A stretch of 64,000 nt of DNA from Microbacteriaceae bacterium (GTDB lineage Bacteria; Actinomycetota; Actinomycetes; Actinomycetales; Microbacteriaceae). Made by a program: the position numbers and the translations under genes. Below, piece by piece: positions 27,901 through 36,824 of the stretch (the first letter of the stretch is position 1; every line of letters begins with the position of its first letter). The stretch is from the NCBI GenBank assembly GCA_014378715.1, contig JACMNE010000073.1, positions 1-64,000 of the forward strand, in the 5' to 3' direction. The notes under the pieces are model-generated. The model did no database searches. It was not told where the DNA came from and was given only the letters and a program-made list of their open reading frames with translations.

Positions 27901-29127
27901 ATGTCAGCTCCTGCAGGCTCCATCAACCTCAGCGAAGGCGCCGCACCGCAGGCAGGCCTCGACCACGCGAAGCACGGCACTCTGCCGCGCTCCGACGGTG
28001 GCTCGAGCTATGTCCCGGTGCAGACGCGTTCGGCCAGGTTCGCTTCGGCGGACGTCACCGCTTTCCCCGCCGTCACCGGCCTCGAGCTCCCCTGGAAGAA
28101 CAGTCCGGTCGCCAAGCTGCGCCCGCTCATCGACGGCGAGCTCGTCGGCGGCGAATGGCCCTACGAGGCCACCGCCACCCCGGGGATCACCCTCGAGTGG
28201 ATCGCAGCGGACGATGCGCGCATCGGGTCGGCCGGCACCCCGGAGGAGCGTGCGTCCGCGAACGCCTGGTCGTCAGCCGGCACTGCTCTCGCCATCACCG
28301 TCACGGGAGAGAACACCGAGGACCTCCTCCTCGTCCGCTCCGAGCTGGGCTCGGCACCTCGCTCGGCGCACACGGTCATCACCGCCAAGCGCCACAGCCG
28401 CGGCCACATCGTTCTGCGCAACAGCGGCGCGACGACCCTCAGCGAGAACGTCGAGATCGTCGTCGAGGACGGCGCCCAGCTCACGGTCGTGAGCGTGCAG
28501 CAGTGGGACGACGACGCCATCCACCTGGCCAGCCACTTCGCCCGCGTCGGTCGGGATGCCCTGCTCCGCCACATCCTCGTCTCGCTCGACGGCGACGTCG
28601 TGCGCATCAATCCGTCCGTGCACCTGGACAGCGAGGGCGGCGACGTCGAGCTCTACGGGGCCTACTTCGCGACCGCCGCCCAGCACATCGAACAGCAGGT
28701 GTTCGTCGACCACGACGCTCCGAAGACCCGCTCGCGGGTGACCTACAAGGGAGCCCTCCAGGGTCGCGGTGCCCGCACCGTCTGGATCGGTGATGTGCTC
28801 ATCCGCCAGAGTGCCCCCGGCACCGACAGCTACGAGCAGAACCGCAACCTGCTGCTCACCGACGGGGCACGCGCCGACTCGGTGCCGAACCTCGAGATCG
28901 AGACCGGCGACATCGCGGGAGCCGGCCACGCCAGCGCCTCCGGTCGCTTCGACGACGAGCAGCTGTTCTACCTGCAGGCCCGCGGGATCACCGAGGAGGA
29001 GGCCCGCCGCCTCGTCGTGCGCGGCTTCCTTGCCGAGATTGTGCAGAAGATCGGGTCTCCTGATCTGGAGTCCCTGCTCGAGTCCGCCATCGAGGCGGCC
29101 CTTGTTCCGGAGGTGGCTGGAGTATGA
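27901..29127 (+). CDS. sufD: Fe-S cluster assembly protein SufD
   Basis: C-term NRNLLLTDGARADSVPNLEIETGDIAGAGHASASGRFDDEQLFYLQARGI. Confidence 0.95.
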   Translation: MSAPAGSINLSEGAAPQAGLDHAKHGTLPRSDGGSSYVPVQTRSARFASADVTAFPAVTGLELPWKNSPVAKLRPLIDGELVGGEWPYEATATPGITLEWIAADDARIGSAGTPEERASANAWSSAGTALAITVTGENTEDLLLVRSELGSAPRSAHTVITAKRHSRGHIVLRNSGATTLSENVEIVVEDGAQLTVVSVQQWDDDAIHLASHFARVGRDALLRHILVSLDGDVVRINPSVHLDSEGGDVELYGAYFATAAQHIEQQVFVDHDAPKTRSRVTYKGALQGRGARTVWIGDVLIRQSAPGTDSYEQNRNLLLTDGARADSVPNLEIETGDIAGAGHASASGRFDDEQLFYLQARGITEEEARRLVVRGFLAEIVQKIGSPDLESLLESAIEAALVPEVAGV

Positions 29128-29450
29128 CCGCAGTCAAAGTGTGCTCGGAGTCCGACCTCGACGTCGGCGCCGCCGTGCGCGTGGTGATCGACGGATTGCC
29201 GATCGCGCTTGTGCGCGACTCGGCCGGCGCCGTGCACGCGATCGGCGACACCTGCACCCACGGCGACATATCCCTCTCCGAGGGCTTCGTCGAGGACCAG
29301 ACCCTCGAGTGTTGGGCCCACGGGTCCAAGTTCTCCCTCGAGACGGGCAAGCCGCTCAGCCTCCCGGCCTACGAGCCGGTCCCCGTCTACACCGTCACCA
29401 TCGTCGCGGGCGAGGTCTTCATCGACCCCACCGCGATCGTCTCAGCTTAA
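29124..29450 (+). CDS. Rieske [2Fe-2S] ferredoxin-like protein
   Basis: 108 aa; CTHGDISLSEG and CWAHGSKFSLETG Rieske motifs. Confidence 0.92.
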   Translation: MTAVKVCSESDLDVGAAVRVVIDGLPIALVRDSAGAVHAIGDTCTHGDISLSEGFVEDQTLECWAHGSKFSLETGKPLSLPAYEPVPVYTVTIVAGEVFIDPTAIVSA

Positions 29451-29464
29451 GAGGAACGTAAAAC

Positions 29465-30229
29465 ATGTCAGTTCTCGAGATCCACGACCTGCACGTCAGC
29501 GTCGACACCGACCAGGGGACCACGCGGATCCTCAAGGGGGTCAACCTCACGATCAACGAGGGGGAGATCCACGCGATCATGGGGCCGAACGGCTCCGGCA
29601 AGTCGACGCTCGCCTATACGATCGCCGGCCACCCGAAGTACCACGTCGACGGCGGCTCCGTGAAGCTCGACGGCGTCGAGATGCTCGGCCTCCCCGTCGA
29701 CGAGCGGGCCAGGGCCGGACTCTTCCTTGCGATGCAGTACCCGGTCGAGATCCCCGGGGTCACGGTGCAGAACTTCCTCCGCACCGCCAAGACCGCCCTC
29801 GCCGGCGAGGCCCCCGCCCTGCGCCCCTGGCTCAAGGAGGTCCGCGAGTCGATGACGAACCTGCGGATGGACAAGACCTTCGCTGAGCGCAACGTCAACG
29901 AGGGGTTCTCCGGCGGCGAGAAGAAGCGCCACGAGATCCTCCAGCTGGAGCTGCTCAAACCCAAGTTCGCGATCCTCGACGAAACCGATTCCGGCCTCGA
30001 TGTCGACGCGCTGAAGATCGTGTCGGAGGGCGTCAACCGGGCCAAGGACACCACGGGACTGGGCCTGCTCCTGATCACCCACTACACCCGCATCCTGCGC
30101 TACATCACGCCCGACTTCGTGCATGTGTTCGTCGACGGCCGGGTAGCAGAGGAGGGCGGCCCCGAGCTCGCCGATCGCCTCGAGGACGAGGGCTACGATC
30201 GATTTCTCACCGAGTCGAACGTAGGCTAG
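29465..30229 (+). CDS. sufC: Fe-S cluster assembly ATPase SufC
   Basis: GPNGSGKSTLAYTIAGHPKY; EGFSGGEKKRHEILQLELLKPKFAILDETDSGLDVDAL. Confidence 0.97.
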   Translation: MSVLEIHDLHVSVDTDQGTTRILKGVNLTINEGEIHAIMGPNGSGKSTLAYTIAGHPKYHVDGGSVKLDGVEMLGLPVDERARAGLFLAMQYPVEIPGVTVQNFLRTAKTALAGEAPALRPWLKEVRESMTNLRMDKTFAERNVNEGFSGGEKKRHEILQLELLKPKFAILDETDSGLDVDALKIVSEGVNRAKDTTGLGLLLITHYTRILRYITPDFVHVFVDGRVAEEGGPELADRLEDEGYDRFLTESNVG

Positions 30230-30234
30230 GGACC

Positions 30235-30564
30235 ATGGCAGTCGCACTCGCACCCGCACTCTTCGACCAGGTCGAGGAGGCGCTCAAGGAGGTCATGGAT
30301 CCCGAGCTGGGCATCAACATCGTCGACCTCGGACTGATCTACGATCTGACCTGGGACGACGAGAACGATGCCCTCATCATCAGTATGACGCTGACCTCCG
30401 CCGGGTGCCCCCTGACGGACGTTCTTGAGGAGCAGACCGCAGAATCCCTCGACGGCGTCGTCGACCAGTTCCGTATCAATTGGGTGTGGATGCCGCCGTG
30501 GGGCCCGGAGAAGATCACTGACGATGGTCGCGACATGATGCGGGCGCTCGGCTTCTCGATCTGA
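30235..30564 (+). CDS. Metal-sulfur cluster assembly factor (DUF59/SufT-like)
   Basis: EVMDPELGINIVDLGLIYDL; SAGCPLTDVL. Confidence 0.93.
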   Translation: MAVALAPALFDQVEEALKEVMDPELGINIVDLGLIYDLTWDDENDALIISMTLTSAGCPLTDVLEEQTAESLDGVVDQFRINWVWMPPWGPEKITDDGRDMMRALGFSI

Positions 30565-30590
30565 CAGTAACTCGAGGTATTCTCTTTTAG

Positions 30591-32264
30591 ATGGGGAGAT
30601 TATCGACTGACACCGCTCCGGCACTGGACCTGCGCGGCGACCGGCTGAGCCGGTCTGTCGCCCAGAGCCAGCTGTTCACCTCAGCCGGCGTGCTGCTCAT
30701 CGCGGGGATTGCGCTGGTGGTGTCGCCGGGGGTGTTCCAGGTGCCCGCCTTCCTGATCGGGCTCGCACTGGTCTTCGGGTTGACCTTCCTCGCGCTGGCC
30801 GTGCGCTGGTCACGAAGTCGTTGGGTCGTGATCCTCCCGATCCTCGACATCGTCGCCATCGTCGCCATCCGCGATGGGTCGCCCGAACTCCAGGCGGGGG
30901 TCTTCCTCGTCTTCCCGATCATCTGGATGGCCAGGAACTTCGGTCTCGTCGGCGCGATCTCCAGCGTCGCGCTGTCGACCGCACTGCTCTGGATGTCGAC
31001 CGTGATGCCCGACGGGGTGGTGCCCCTGTCCGCACTGCCCGCATTGGTGCTGCTGCCCCTCGCGCTCGCCTTCATCGCCACCACCACCTTCGTCACGATG
31101 CGCCGGACGAACGGGCAGCGCAGCCTCCTGCGCGAGCAAGCGGCAATCATCGAAGCGGCCTTCCAGCGCACCAGGAGTCAGGAGCGCCTCCTCGACGAGG
31201 TGCTCAACGCGGTCGAGTTCCAGGTGCTCGCCTTCGACCGCGCCGGCACGGTGACCCTGACGAACAACGCGCTGCGCCACTCGCTCAGCGAGTTCGGGGT
31301 GACCGACTCCTACCGGCATCCGGTGGTCTACCAGGCCGACCGCACCACCCCGCACCCGGAGTCCACCCGACCGATTGCTCGGGCCCTCGCCGGCCAGGAG
31401 TTCGACAACATCACGATCTGGGTCGGCGAGCCGGGGTCCCGCCGCGCCGCCTTCTCGGTGACCGCCCGCCGACTGGTCACCGACGCGGGGGAGCCCGACG
31501 GCTGCGTGCTCGTACTGCGGGACATCACCCGGGAGCTGATGGCGATCACGGCGCAGGACGATCTGGTGGCATCCGTCTCCCACGAGCTCCGCACCCCGCT
31601 CACCTCGTCCCTCGGCTATCTCGAGCTGGTGCTCGAGGACACCACCCTCGCCCCAGCCACCCGGGGAATGGTCCAGACGGCGCTGCGCAACTCGGAGCGC
31701 CTGCTCGAGATTGTCTCCGACGTACTCCTCGCGGCCAGCAACGCCGACAGCCAGCTGCCGATCAGGATCGTGCGGTGCGATCTGGCGCCGATCGTGACCG
31801 AGGCAGTGAACGCGCTCCAGGACTCGGCCCACCGCCGCAACCTCACGATGACCAGCGACCTCCCCGTGCACGCGGTCACGATGGCCGATCCCCTGCGCAT
31901 CCGGCAGGTCATGGACAACCTGATCAGCAACGCGATCAAGTACAACAGCGAGGACGGCTCGATCCGGGTCGAGCTGCGACTGCACGGCCCCGACATTGAG
32001 GTGAGTGTGCGGGACACGGGGGCCGGCCTCTCCGCCTCGGACGCCTCGATGCTGTTCGAACGGTACTACCGCACCGAATCCGCGAAGCGGTCCAGCGTGC
32101 ACGGGGCGGGGCTCGGGCTCAGCATCACCCGCGAGATCATGCTGCGGCACGGGGGCGACCTCCGGGTCACCAGCGAGCCGGGGGTGGGCAGCGATTTCAC
32201 CCTGACCCTGCCGTCGCTCGGCTTGAGCGTGGCTGCCCCCCTCGTCGCCCACGGGCGGTCCTGA
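30591..32264 (+). CDS. Sensor histidine kinase with N-terminal TM region and PAS-like segment
   Basis: VSHELRTPLTSSLGYLEL H-box; DNLISNAIKYN; GAGLGLSITREIMLRHGGDL. Confidence 0.93.
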   Translation: MGRLSTDTAPALDLRGDRLSRSVAQSQLFTSAGVLLIAGIALVVSPGVFQVPAFLIGLALVFGLTFLALAVRWSRSRWVVILPILDIVAIVAIRDGSPELQAGVFLVFPIIWMARNFGLVGAISSVALSTALLWMSTVMPDGVVPLSALPALVLLPLALAFIATTTFVTMRRTNGQRSLLREQAAIIEAAFQRTRSQERLLDEVLNAVEFQVLAFDRAGTVTLTNNALRHSLSEFGVTDSYRHPVVYQADRTTPHPESTRPIARALAGQEFDNITIWVGEPGSRRAAFSVTARRLVTDAGEPDGCVLVLRDITRELMAITAQDDLVASVSHELRTPLTSSLGYLELVLEDTTLAPATRGMVQTALRNSERLLEIVSDVLLAASNADSQLPIRIVRCDLAPIVTEAVNALQDSAHRRNLTMTSDLPVHAVTMADPLRIRQVMDNLISNAIKYNSEDGSIRVELRLHGPDIEVSVRDTGAGLSASDASMLFERYYRTESAKRSSVHGAGLGLSITREIMLRHGGDLRVTSEPGVGSDFTLTLPSLGLSVAAPLVAHGRS

Positions 32265-32265
32265 C

Positions 32266-33429
32266 ATGCAGCTCGACGCGGCCACTCTCCTCGCCGCCAA
32301 CGGCGCCGTCGTCACCGTCTCAGCCGTGGCGTTCATCCTCAACACGATGCTCGTGCGCGGGGACGCGGCGGGACGCGCCTGGAGCGTCGCCTTCCTGGCC
32401 GGGATCCTCACCACCGTCTGCTACGCCGTCTGGGGATTCGCGGCGTCCGCCTGGTGGGCGGTGGCCATCGGCAACGGCGCGCTGGTGATGTCCATCGCCA
32501 TGATGTGGAGCGGATGTCGGTTGTGCAACGGGCGCCGCCCGGTGGGCTGGGTCGCCCTCCTGGCCGGGGCGGCCGCATCGGCATCCGCTCTCGCGGCGGG
32601 TCCCGACGGCGGCGCCTGGGCCGGGGCGATCGCGATGTTCCTCGCCCTCGCCCTCTTCAGCGCCCTCGCCGGGTTCGAGACGGTGCGCGGGACGCTCGGG
32701 GTGAACTCCAGCGCCCGTGTCCTCACGGTCGCCTTCTGGGTGGTCTCCCTCTACTACGTCGCCCGCACGATCGTGTTCGTCGGCGGGGGGCCGACCGGAG
32801 TCGTCTTCACCACCTGGTTCGGCACCGTGACGACCACCATCGTCACGGTGATCCTGGTGATCATCAGCGCGATCTCCCTGTCGGTGATCCAGGCGGGACG
32901 GCTCGCCCCCGACCTGGCCGGGCAACACCCCGAGTCGGGCACGCTGCCGGGGGTCCTCACCGCCGCGGAGTTCGACGCCTGCGCCGAGGACTGGCTGCGC
33001 CGCGGCCGGCGGGACCGCGACGCGATGGTCTGGGTGCTGATCGAGGTCGACAACCTCGAGCACATCAACACGGCCTACGGTCGGGAACACGGGGACCAGG
33101 TCATCCGCGAGGTCGCCAGGATCACCCGCACGGCGGCCCCGTCCGCGGCCCTCATCGGACGGCTCGGGTCGCGGCGGTTCGCCGTCCTCACCCCGGCACC
33201 CGGCGTCGGGTCGGCGGTCGGCGTCGCAGAGAGGCTGCACACCGCACTGGTCGAGACGCCGATCCCGCAGATCGACTCGCTCCGGGCCGTCGCCACCTGC
33301 GGCCTGGCCACGACCGATCGCGAGGGCCACAGCATCGCGCGGCTGCGGGCCGCGGCCGAGGAGGCGCTGGCGATCGCGGGCGGCCGCGGGCCGGGCTCGA
33401 TCCACCTCGCTGGCACGGTCGCGAGGTGA
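32266..33429 (+). CDS. Membrane-anchored GGDEF-like protein with degenerate active-site motif
   Basis: Six or more TM segments then IEVDNLEHINTAYGREHGDQVIREVARI and RLGSRRFAVL (GSRRF in place of GGDEF). Confidence 0.82.
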   Translation: MQLDAATLLAANGAVVTVSAVAFILNTMLVRGDAAGRAWSVAFLAGILTTVCYAVWGFAASAWWAVAIGNGALVMSIAMMWSGCRLCNGRRPVGWVALLAGAAASASALAAGPDGGAWAGAIAMFLALALFSALAGFETVRGTLGVNSSARVLTVAFWVVSLYYVARTIVFVGGGPTGVVFTTWFGTVTTTIVTVILVIISAISLSVIQAGRLAPDLAGQHPESGTLPGVLTAAEFDACAEDWLRRGRRDRDAMVWVLIEVDNLEHINTAYGREHGDQVIREVARITRTAAPSAALIGRLGSRRFAVLTPAPGVGSAVGVAERLHTALVETPIPQIDSLRAVATCGLATTDREGHSIARLRAAAEEALAIAGGRGPGSIHLAGTVAR

Positions 33430-33480
33430 CGGAAGGTCGCGAGGCGACGGGAGGTCAGGAGGCGACGGGAGGTCAGGGTG
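33417..33480. repeat. 18-bp imperfect tandem repeat (about 3.5 copies) across the end of the GGDEF gene and the intergenic region
   Basis: ggtcgcgaggtgacggaa / ggtcgcgaggcgacggga / ggtcaggaggcgacggga / ggtcagggtg. Confidence 0.85.
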
Positions 33481-34072
33481 CGGCGATCGCGATCGTCAGC
33501 AGATCGGTCGCCGTCTGCTTCGCGTACTGCGTGGACGTCGGTGTGGTCTGAAGGAGCAGCTCGTAGGTGAAGCTCAGTGCGATCGAGGTCGCCGCCGCGT
33601 CGACGGCCGGGAGGATGAAGGTCTGGCTGTAGGTGTACGGCGACTTCACCAGGTAACCCGGGGTGATGGTCGTCTGGTCGGTCAGCGGCGCCGGGGCGGG
33701 CAGGGGCCCGTCTGGGCCGGTCACCGCCATAGCCACCGTGACCCGCGACAGGTAGATCCCCTGGCCCTCGTCCCCAACGAGGGAGCCGAGCAGGGAGAAC
33801 GTCAGCGGCTTGTTGGCCGCCGCCGTCCACTGGTCCATGGCCAGGGTCGAGTAGTAATCCGCCGAGAGGCCGATGTTGCCGACGGTCAGCTCGCGGGTGG
33901 TACTCCCGGCCGCGAGGTCATTGACGATCGCCACGATCGCGCTCGGCGACGGGGATGCGCTCGCCACGGGCGCCGCCAGACCCCACGTGCCGCTGCATCC
34001 CGCGAGCCCGGCGACCATCGCAGCCACCAGGATTCCTCGTCCCACCCGTGCGGACATCCCGTCGATCCTCAT
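33473..34072 (-). CDS. Hypothetical lipoprotein
   Basis: N-term VGRGILVAAMVAGLAGCSGTWG with lipobox LAGC; no recognised family. Confidence 0.72.
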   Translation of the reverse strand: MRIDGMSARVGRGILVAAMVAGLAGCSGTWGLAAPVASASPSPSAIVAIVNDLAAGSTTRELTVGNIGLSADYYSTLAMDQWTAAANKPLTFSLLGSLVGDEGQGIYLSRVTVAMAVTGPDGPLPAPAPLTDQTTITPGYLVKSPYTYSQTFILPAVDAAATSIALSFTYELLLQTTPTSTQYAKQTATDLLTIAIAAP

Positions 34073-34207
34073 GCCACATCCCCCTGCGCCAATCCTGAGC
34101 CAATCCATCGGACAACCTTGAGTGAAATTCAAGCCCTCCCTGAGGATGCTATTGCAGACTCGCTGAGGATCACGACACAGTGTCCGACCCGGGGGAGGAC
34201 CAGCAGA

Positions 34208-35650
34208 ATGAGTACGTCAGAGAACACCCGCCAGCGGCTGGCCGGCACTCCCGACTGGACGGCCGACGACGACCGCTTCCTGCCGCCGATCGAGGATGCC
34301 GGCGACTACCGGCCCACGATCGGCTGCGTCATCCCGGCCTACAACGAGGCGGACTCGATCGCCGCGGTGCTCGAGTCGCTGCTCGCCCAGACGCGACTGC
34401 CCGACGTCATCCACCTGATCGTCAACAACAGCACCGACGACACCGTGCGCATCGCGAGCGACTTCGCCGGGCCCCACTCCCGCGAGGTCGACGGCGTGGT
34501 GCAATTCACCGAGATCTACGTGCACGACATCGGGCTCAACCGGGACAAGAAGGTGGGGGCGCTCAACTACGGCTTCAGCCTGGTCGAGGGCTGCGACTAC
34601 CTCCTCGGCGTCGACGGAGACACGACCTCCGATCCCGATGCGATCGCCGCCCTCGAGGCCGAGATCGTCTCCGACACCCGCATCGGCGGCATCTCCGCGA
34701 TCTTCAGCATCGACGACAGCGTGTTCGGCGGGCTGGTCACCCCGTTCCTCATCGCCGGACAGCGCACCCAGTTCGCGGCCTTCAACATGCAGAACATGCT
34801 CCGCGGCCGCAACATGGCCGTGCTCGGCGGCCAGTTCTCGATCTTCTCGATGGAGGCGCTGCACCAGGCGATGACGGAGAACCACCAATCGACCCCCTGG
34901 GTCAAGGACAGCGAGGTGGAGGACTCCCTGCTCTCGCTGCAGATCAAGAGCGCGGGCTACCTGACGAAGATCAGTGCGCAGGCGAGAGCGGATGTCGGGG
35001 GAATGACGACACTCCGGTCGCTGGACGCCCAGCAGGTCAAATGGAACTTCGGGGCGATCGAGCTCATGTGGCCGGGGCAGCGCGGGGACACCAAGGGTCA
35101 GCCGCTCCACCCGAACCTGCGGCTCCGCTGGCTGGAGAACTTCTCGATGGCCGTCAATGCGGCCACCCGCGTGATGTTCCTGGTGCTGCTGGTCTCGTCC
35201 CTGTCGATCGGCGCCTTCGTGTTCAGTCCGATCTGGCTCGTGCCCTCCATCGTGGCTGTCCTCCTGAACGTGAGGATCACTCTCTCGATGAAGCACCGGA
35301 ACTGGCGCGACTTCCTCTTCTCGATGACCATCGTGCCCGCTGAGGTGTACATGTGGATCCGGCTCGGGCACTTCTTCCGCGCCTGGACGAAATTCCTCAG
35401 CCGCAAGCAGGTGGACAACTGGGCGGCGCAGGCCAAGGCCGAGCGCGGATCGGGCAACGCCTACCTGATTCCGGTGCTCGTGGTGCTGATCGCGGCAGCC
35501 GCGATCGTGTTCGGTTGGTTCCAACTCAGCGCCGCGGCCCAGTCCGACATCCTCTGGGTCGGCTGGCCGATCCTCGGAGCGATCACCACACTGCAGACCA
35601 TCGGGATGGTCGTCAAGCTGGCGCGGCGCCAGCGCGGCTACCGCGTGTGA
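34208..35650 (+). CDS. Glycosyltransferase family 2, processive-synthase-like, with C-terminal TM helices
   Basis: CVIPAYNEADSIAAVLESLL; GVDGDTTSDPDAI (DxD); SEVEDSLLSLQI; QQVKW; C-term TM segments. Confidence 0.9.
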   Translation: MSTSENTRQRLAGTPDWTADDDRFLPPIEDAGDYRPTIGCVIPAYNEADSIAAVLESLLAQTRLPDVIHLIVNNSTDDTVRIASDFAGPHSREVDGVVQFTEIYVHDIGLNRDKKVGALNYGFSLVEGCDYLLGVDGDTTSDPDAIAALEAEIVSDTRIGGISAIFSIDDSVFGGLVTPFLIAGQRTQFAAFNMQNMLRGRNMAVLGGQFSIFSMEALHQAMTENHQSTPWVKDSEVEDSLLSLQIKSAGYLTKISAQARADVGGMTTLRSLDAQQVKWNFGAIELMWPGQRGDTKGQPLHPNLRLRWLENFSMAVNAATRVMFLVLLVSSLSIGAFVFSPIWLVPSIVAVLLNVRITLSMKHRNWRDFLFSMTIVPAEVYMWIRLGHFFRAWTKFLSRKQVDNWAAQAKAERGSGNAYLIPVLVVLIAAAAIVFGWFQLSAAAQSDILWVGWPILGAITTLQTIGMVVKLARRQRGYRV

Positions 35651-35667
35651 CACGGACAGCCGTCCGG

Positions 35668-36747
35668 TCAGGAACTCTCCGGCACGGTCAGCCGGTACCC
35701 GACCCCTCGCACGGTCTCGATGAACCTCGGGGCGGCCACGCTGTCAGCGAGCTTCTTGCGGAGGTTGCCCATGTGCACCTCGACGGCGCGTTTGTCGGCG
35801 TCGCTGATGTAGTGGCCCGTGACGTAGCCCTCACCACGGAGCATCAGCACCAGGTCGGGCTTGGTGCGCACCCGCCTGTGTGACTGCAGCATCGAGGCCA
35901 GGAGGTCGAATTCGCTCCGGGTGAGCGCGATCTCCTGGCCGTCGAGGTTCACGATGTGCGTCTCGATGTTGAGCCAGAGGCCGTTGTGCTCGAGCCAGCC
36001 CTCGCCCCCGGGCAGGGACGCGGCCGCGGGAGTCGGCGGCCGCGGCGGCGTCGGCGTCGGGGAGGGAGGGGCGGACGGGACGGTCGGAACGGTCGGGACG
36101 GTCGGCGGCGGCGCGGCGAACACGGGTGCCGGCATGGCGGCGAACACGGGTGCCGGCATGGCGGCGAACACGGGCGCCGGCACCACCATCGCGGCGAGCG
36201 TGGACGCAGAGAGGGTGGGCGCAGAGAGGGTGGGCGCAGAGGGGGTGGGCGACGTCATGGCGGCGGGCGCGACATCCGCTGTCCCGTCAGCTCCCAGTGA
36301 AGTTGCCATCGCCGACGACCCAGCCGAGGACCCACCCGGGCCCTGGCGCAGAAGGGCGGCGGCGGTCTCGACGACCATACGGGGACGGCGCAGCATCGCC
36401 TCGATCCTGGCGCGCAGCTCGCGCGGGCGGAACGGCTTGGTGAGGAAATCGTCGGCTCCGGCGTCGAGCCCGCGCAGGGTGTCGATCTCGTCGTTGAGCG
36501 CGGTGAGCATGATGATGTAGGTCGAGCTGAATGCGCGCACACGCCGGGCGACCTCGAACCCGTCCATGCCCGGCATGTTGACGTCGAGGGTGACCACGAC
36601 GGGGTCGAAGCGGCGCACGGCGTCGATGCCGTCCTGGCCGTTGCCGCACGCGATCACCTGGAAGCCGCCCTGGGTCAGGATCGTCTCGAGGAGCTGGCGG
36701 ATGTCAGCATCGTCCTCCACGATCACTGCGACGCGTTCTCCAGCCAT
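35668..36747 (-). CDS. OmpR-family response regulator with long Pro/Ala repeat linker
   Basis: VIVEDDADIRQLLETIL; VTLDVNMPGMDGFEVARRV; C-term winged helix (LTRSEFDLLASMLQSHRRV...VDVH-like...IETVRGVGYRL). Confidence 0.93.
   Translation of the reverse strand: MAGERVAVIVEDDADIRQLLETILTQGGFQVIACGNGQDGIDAVRRFDPVVVTLDVNMPGMDGFEVARRVRAFSSTYIIMLTALNDEIDTLRGLDAGADDFLTKPFRPRELRARIEAMLRRPRMVVETAAALLRQGPGGSSAGSSAMATSLGADGTADVAPAAMTSPTPSAPTLSAPTLSASTLAAMVVPAPVFAAMPAPVFAAMPAPVFAAPPPTVPTVPTVPSAPPSPTPTPPRPPTPAAASLPGGEGWLEHNGLWLNIETHIVNLDGQEIALTRSEFDLLASMLQSHRRVRTKPDLVLMLRGEGYVTGHYISDADKRAVEVHMGNLRKKLADSVAAPRFIETVRGVGYRLTVPESS
36081..36250. repeat. Three in-frame tandem repeats (9, 24 and 15 bp) encoding the response-regulator linker
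   Basis: CGGTCGGRA x2-3 at 36081-36107; cacgggtgccggcatggcggcgaa x2.5 at 36121-36185; gcagagagggtgggc x3 at 36206-36250. Confidence 0.88.
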
Positions 36748-36824
36748 GCCTGCCCCCACACCGTGGATGCCAGCAGCCTCCACCCGGCTGTTGATCTTTG
36801 CTCAGTCTACTGCGGGCGGGAGGA

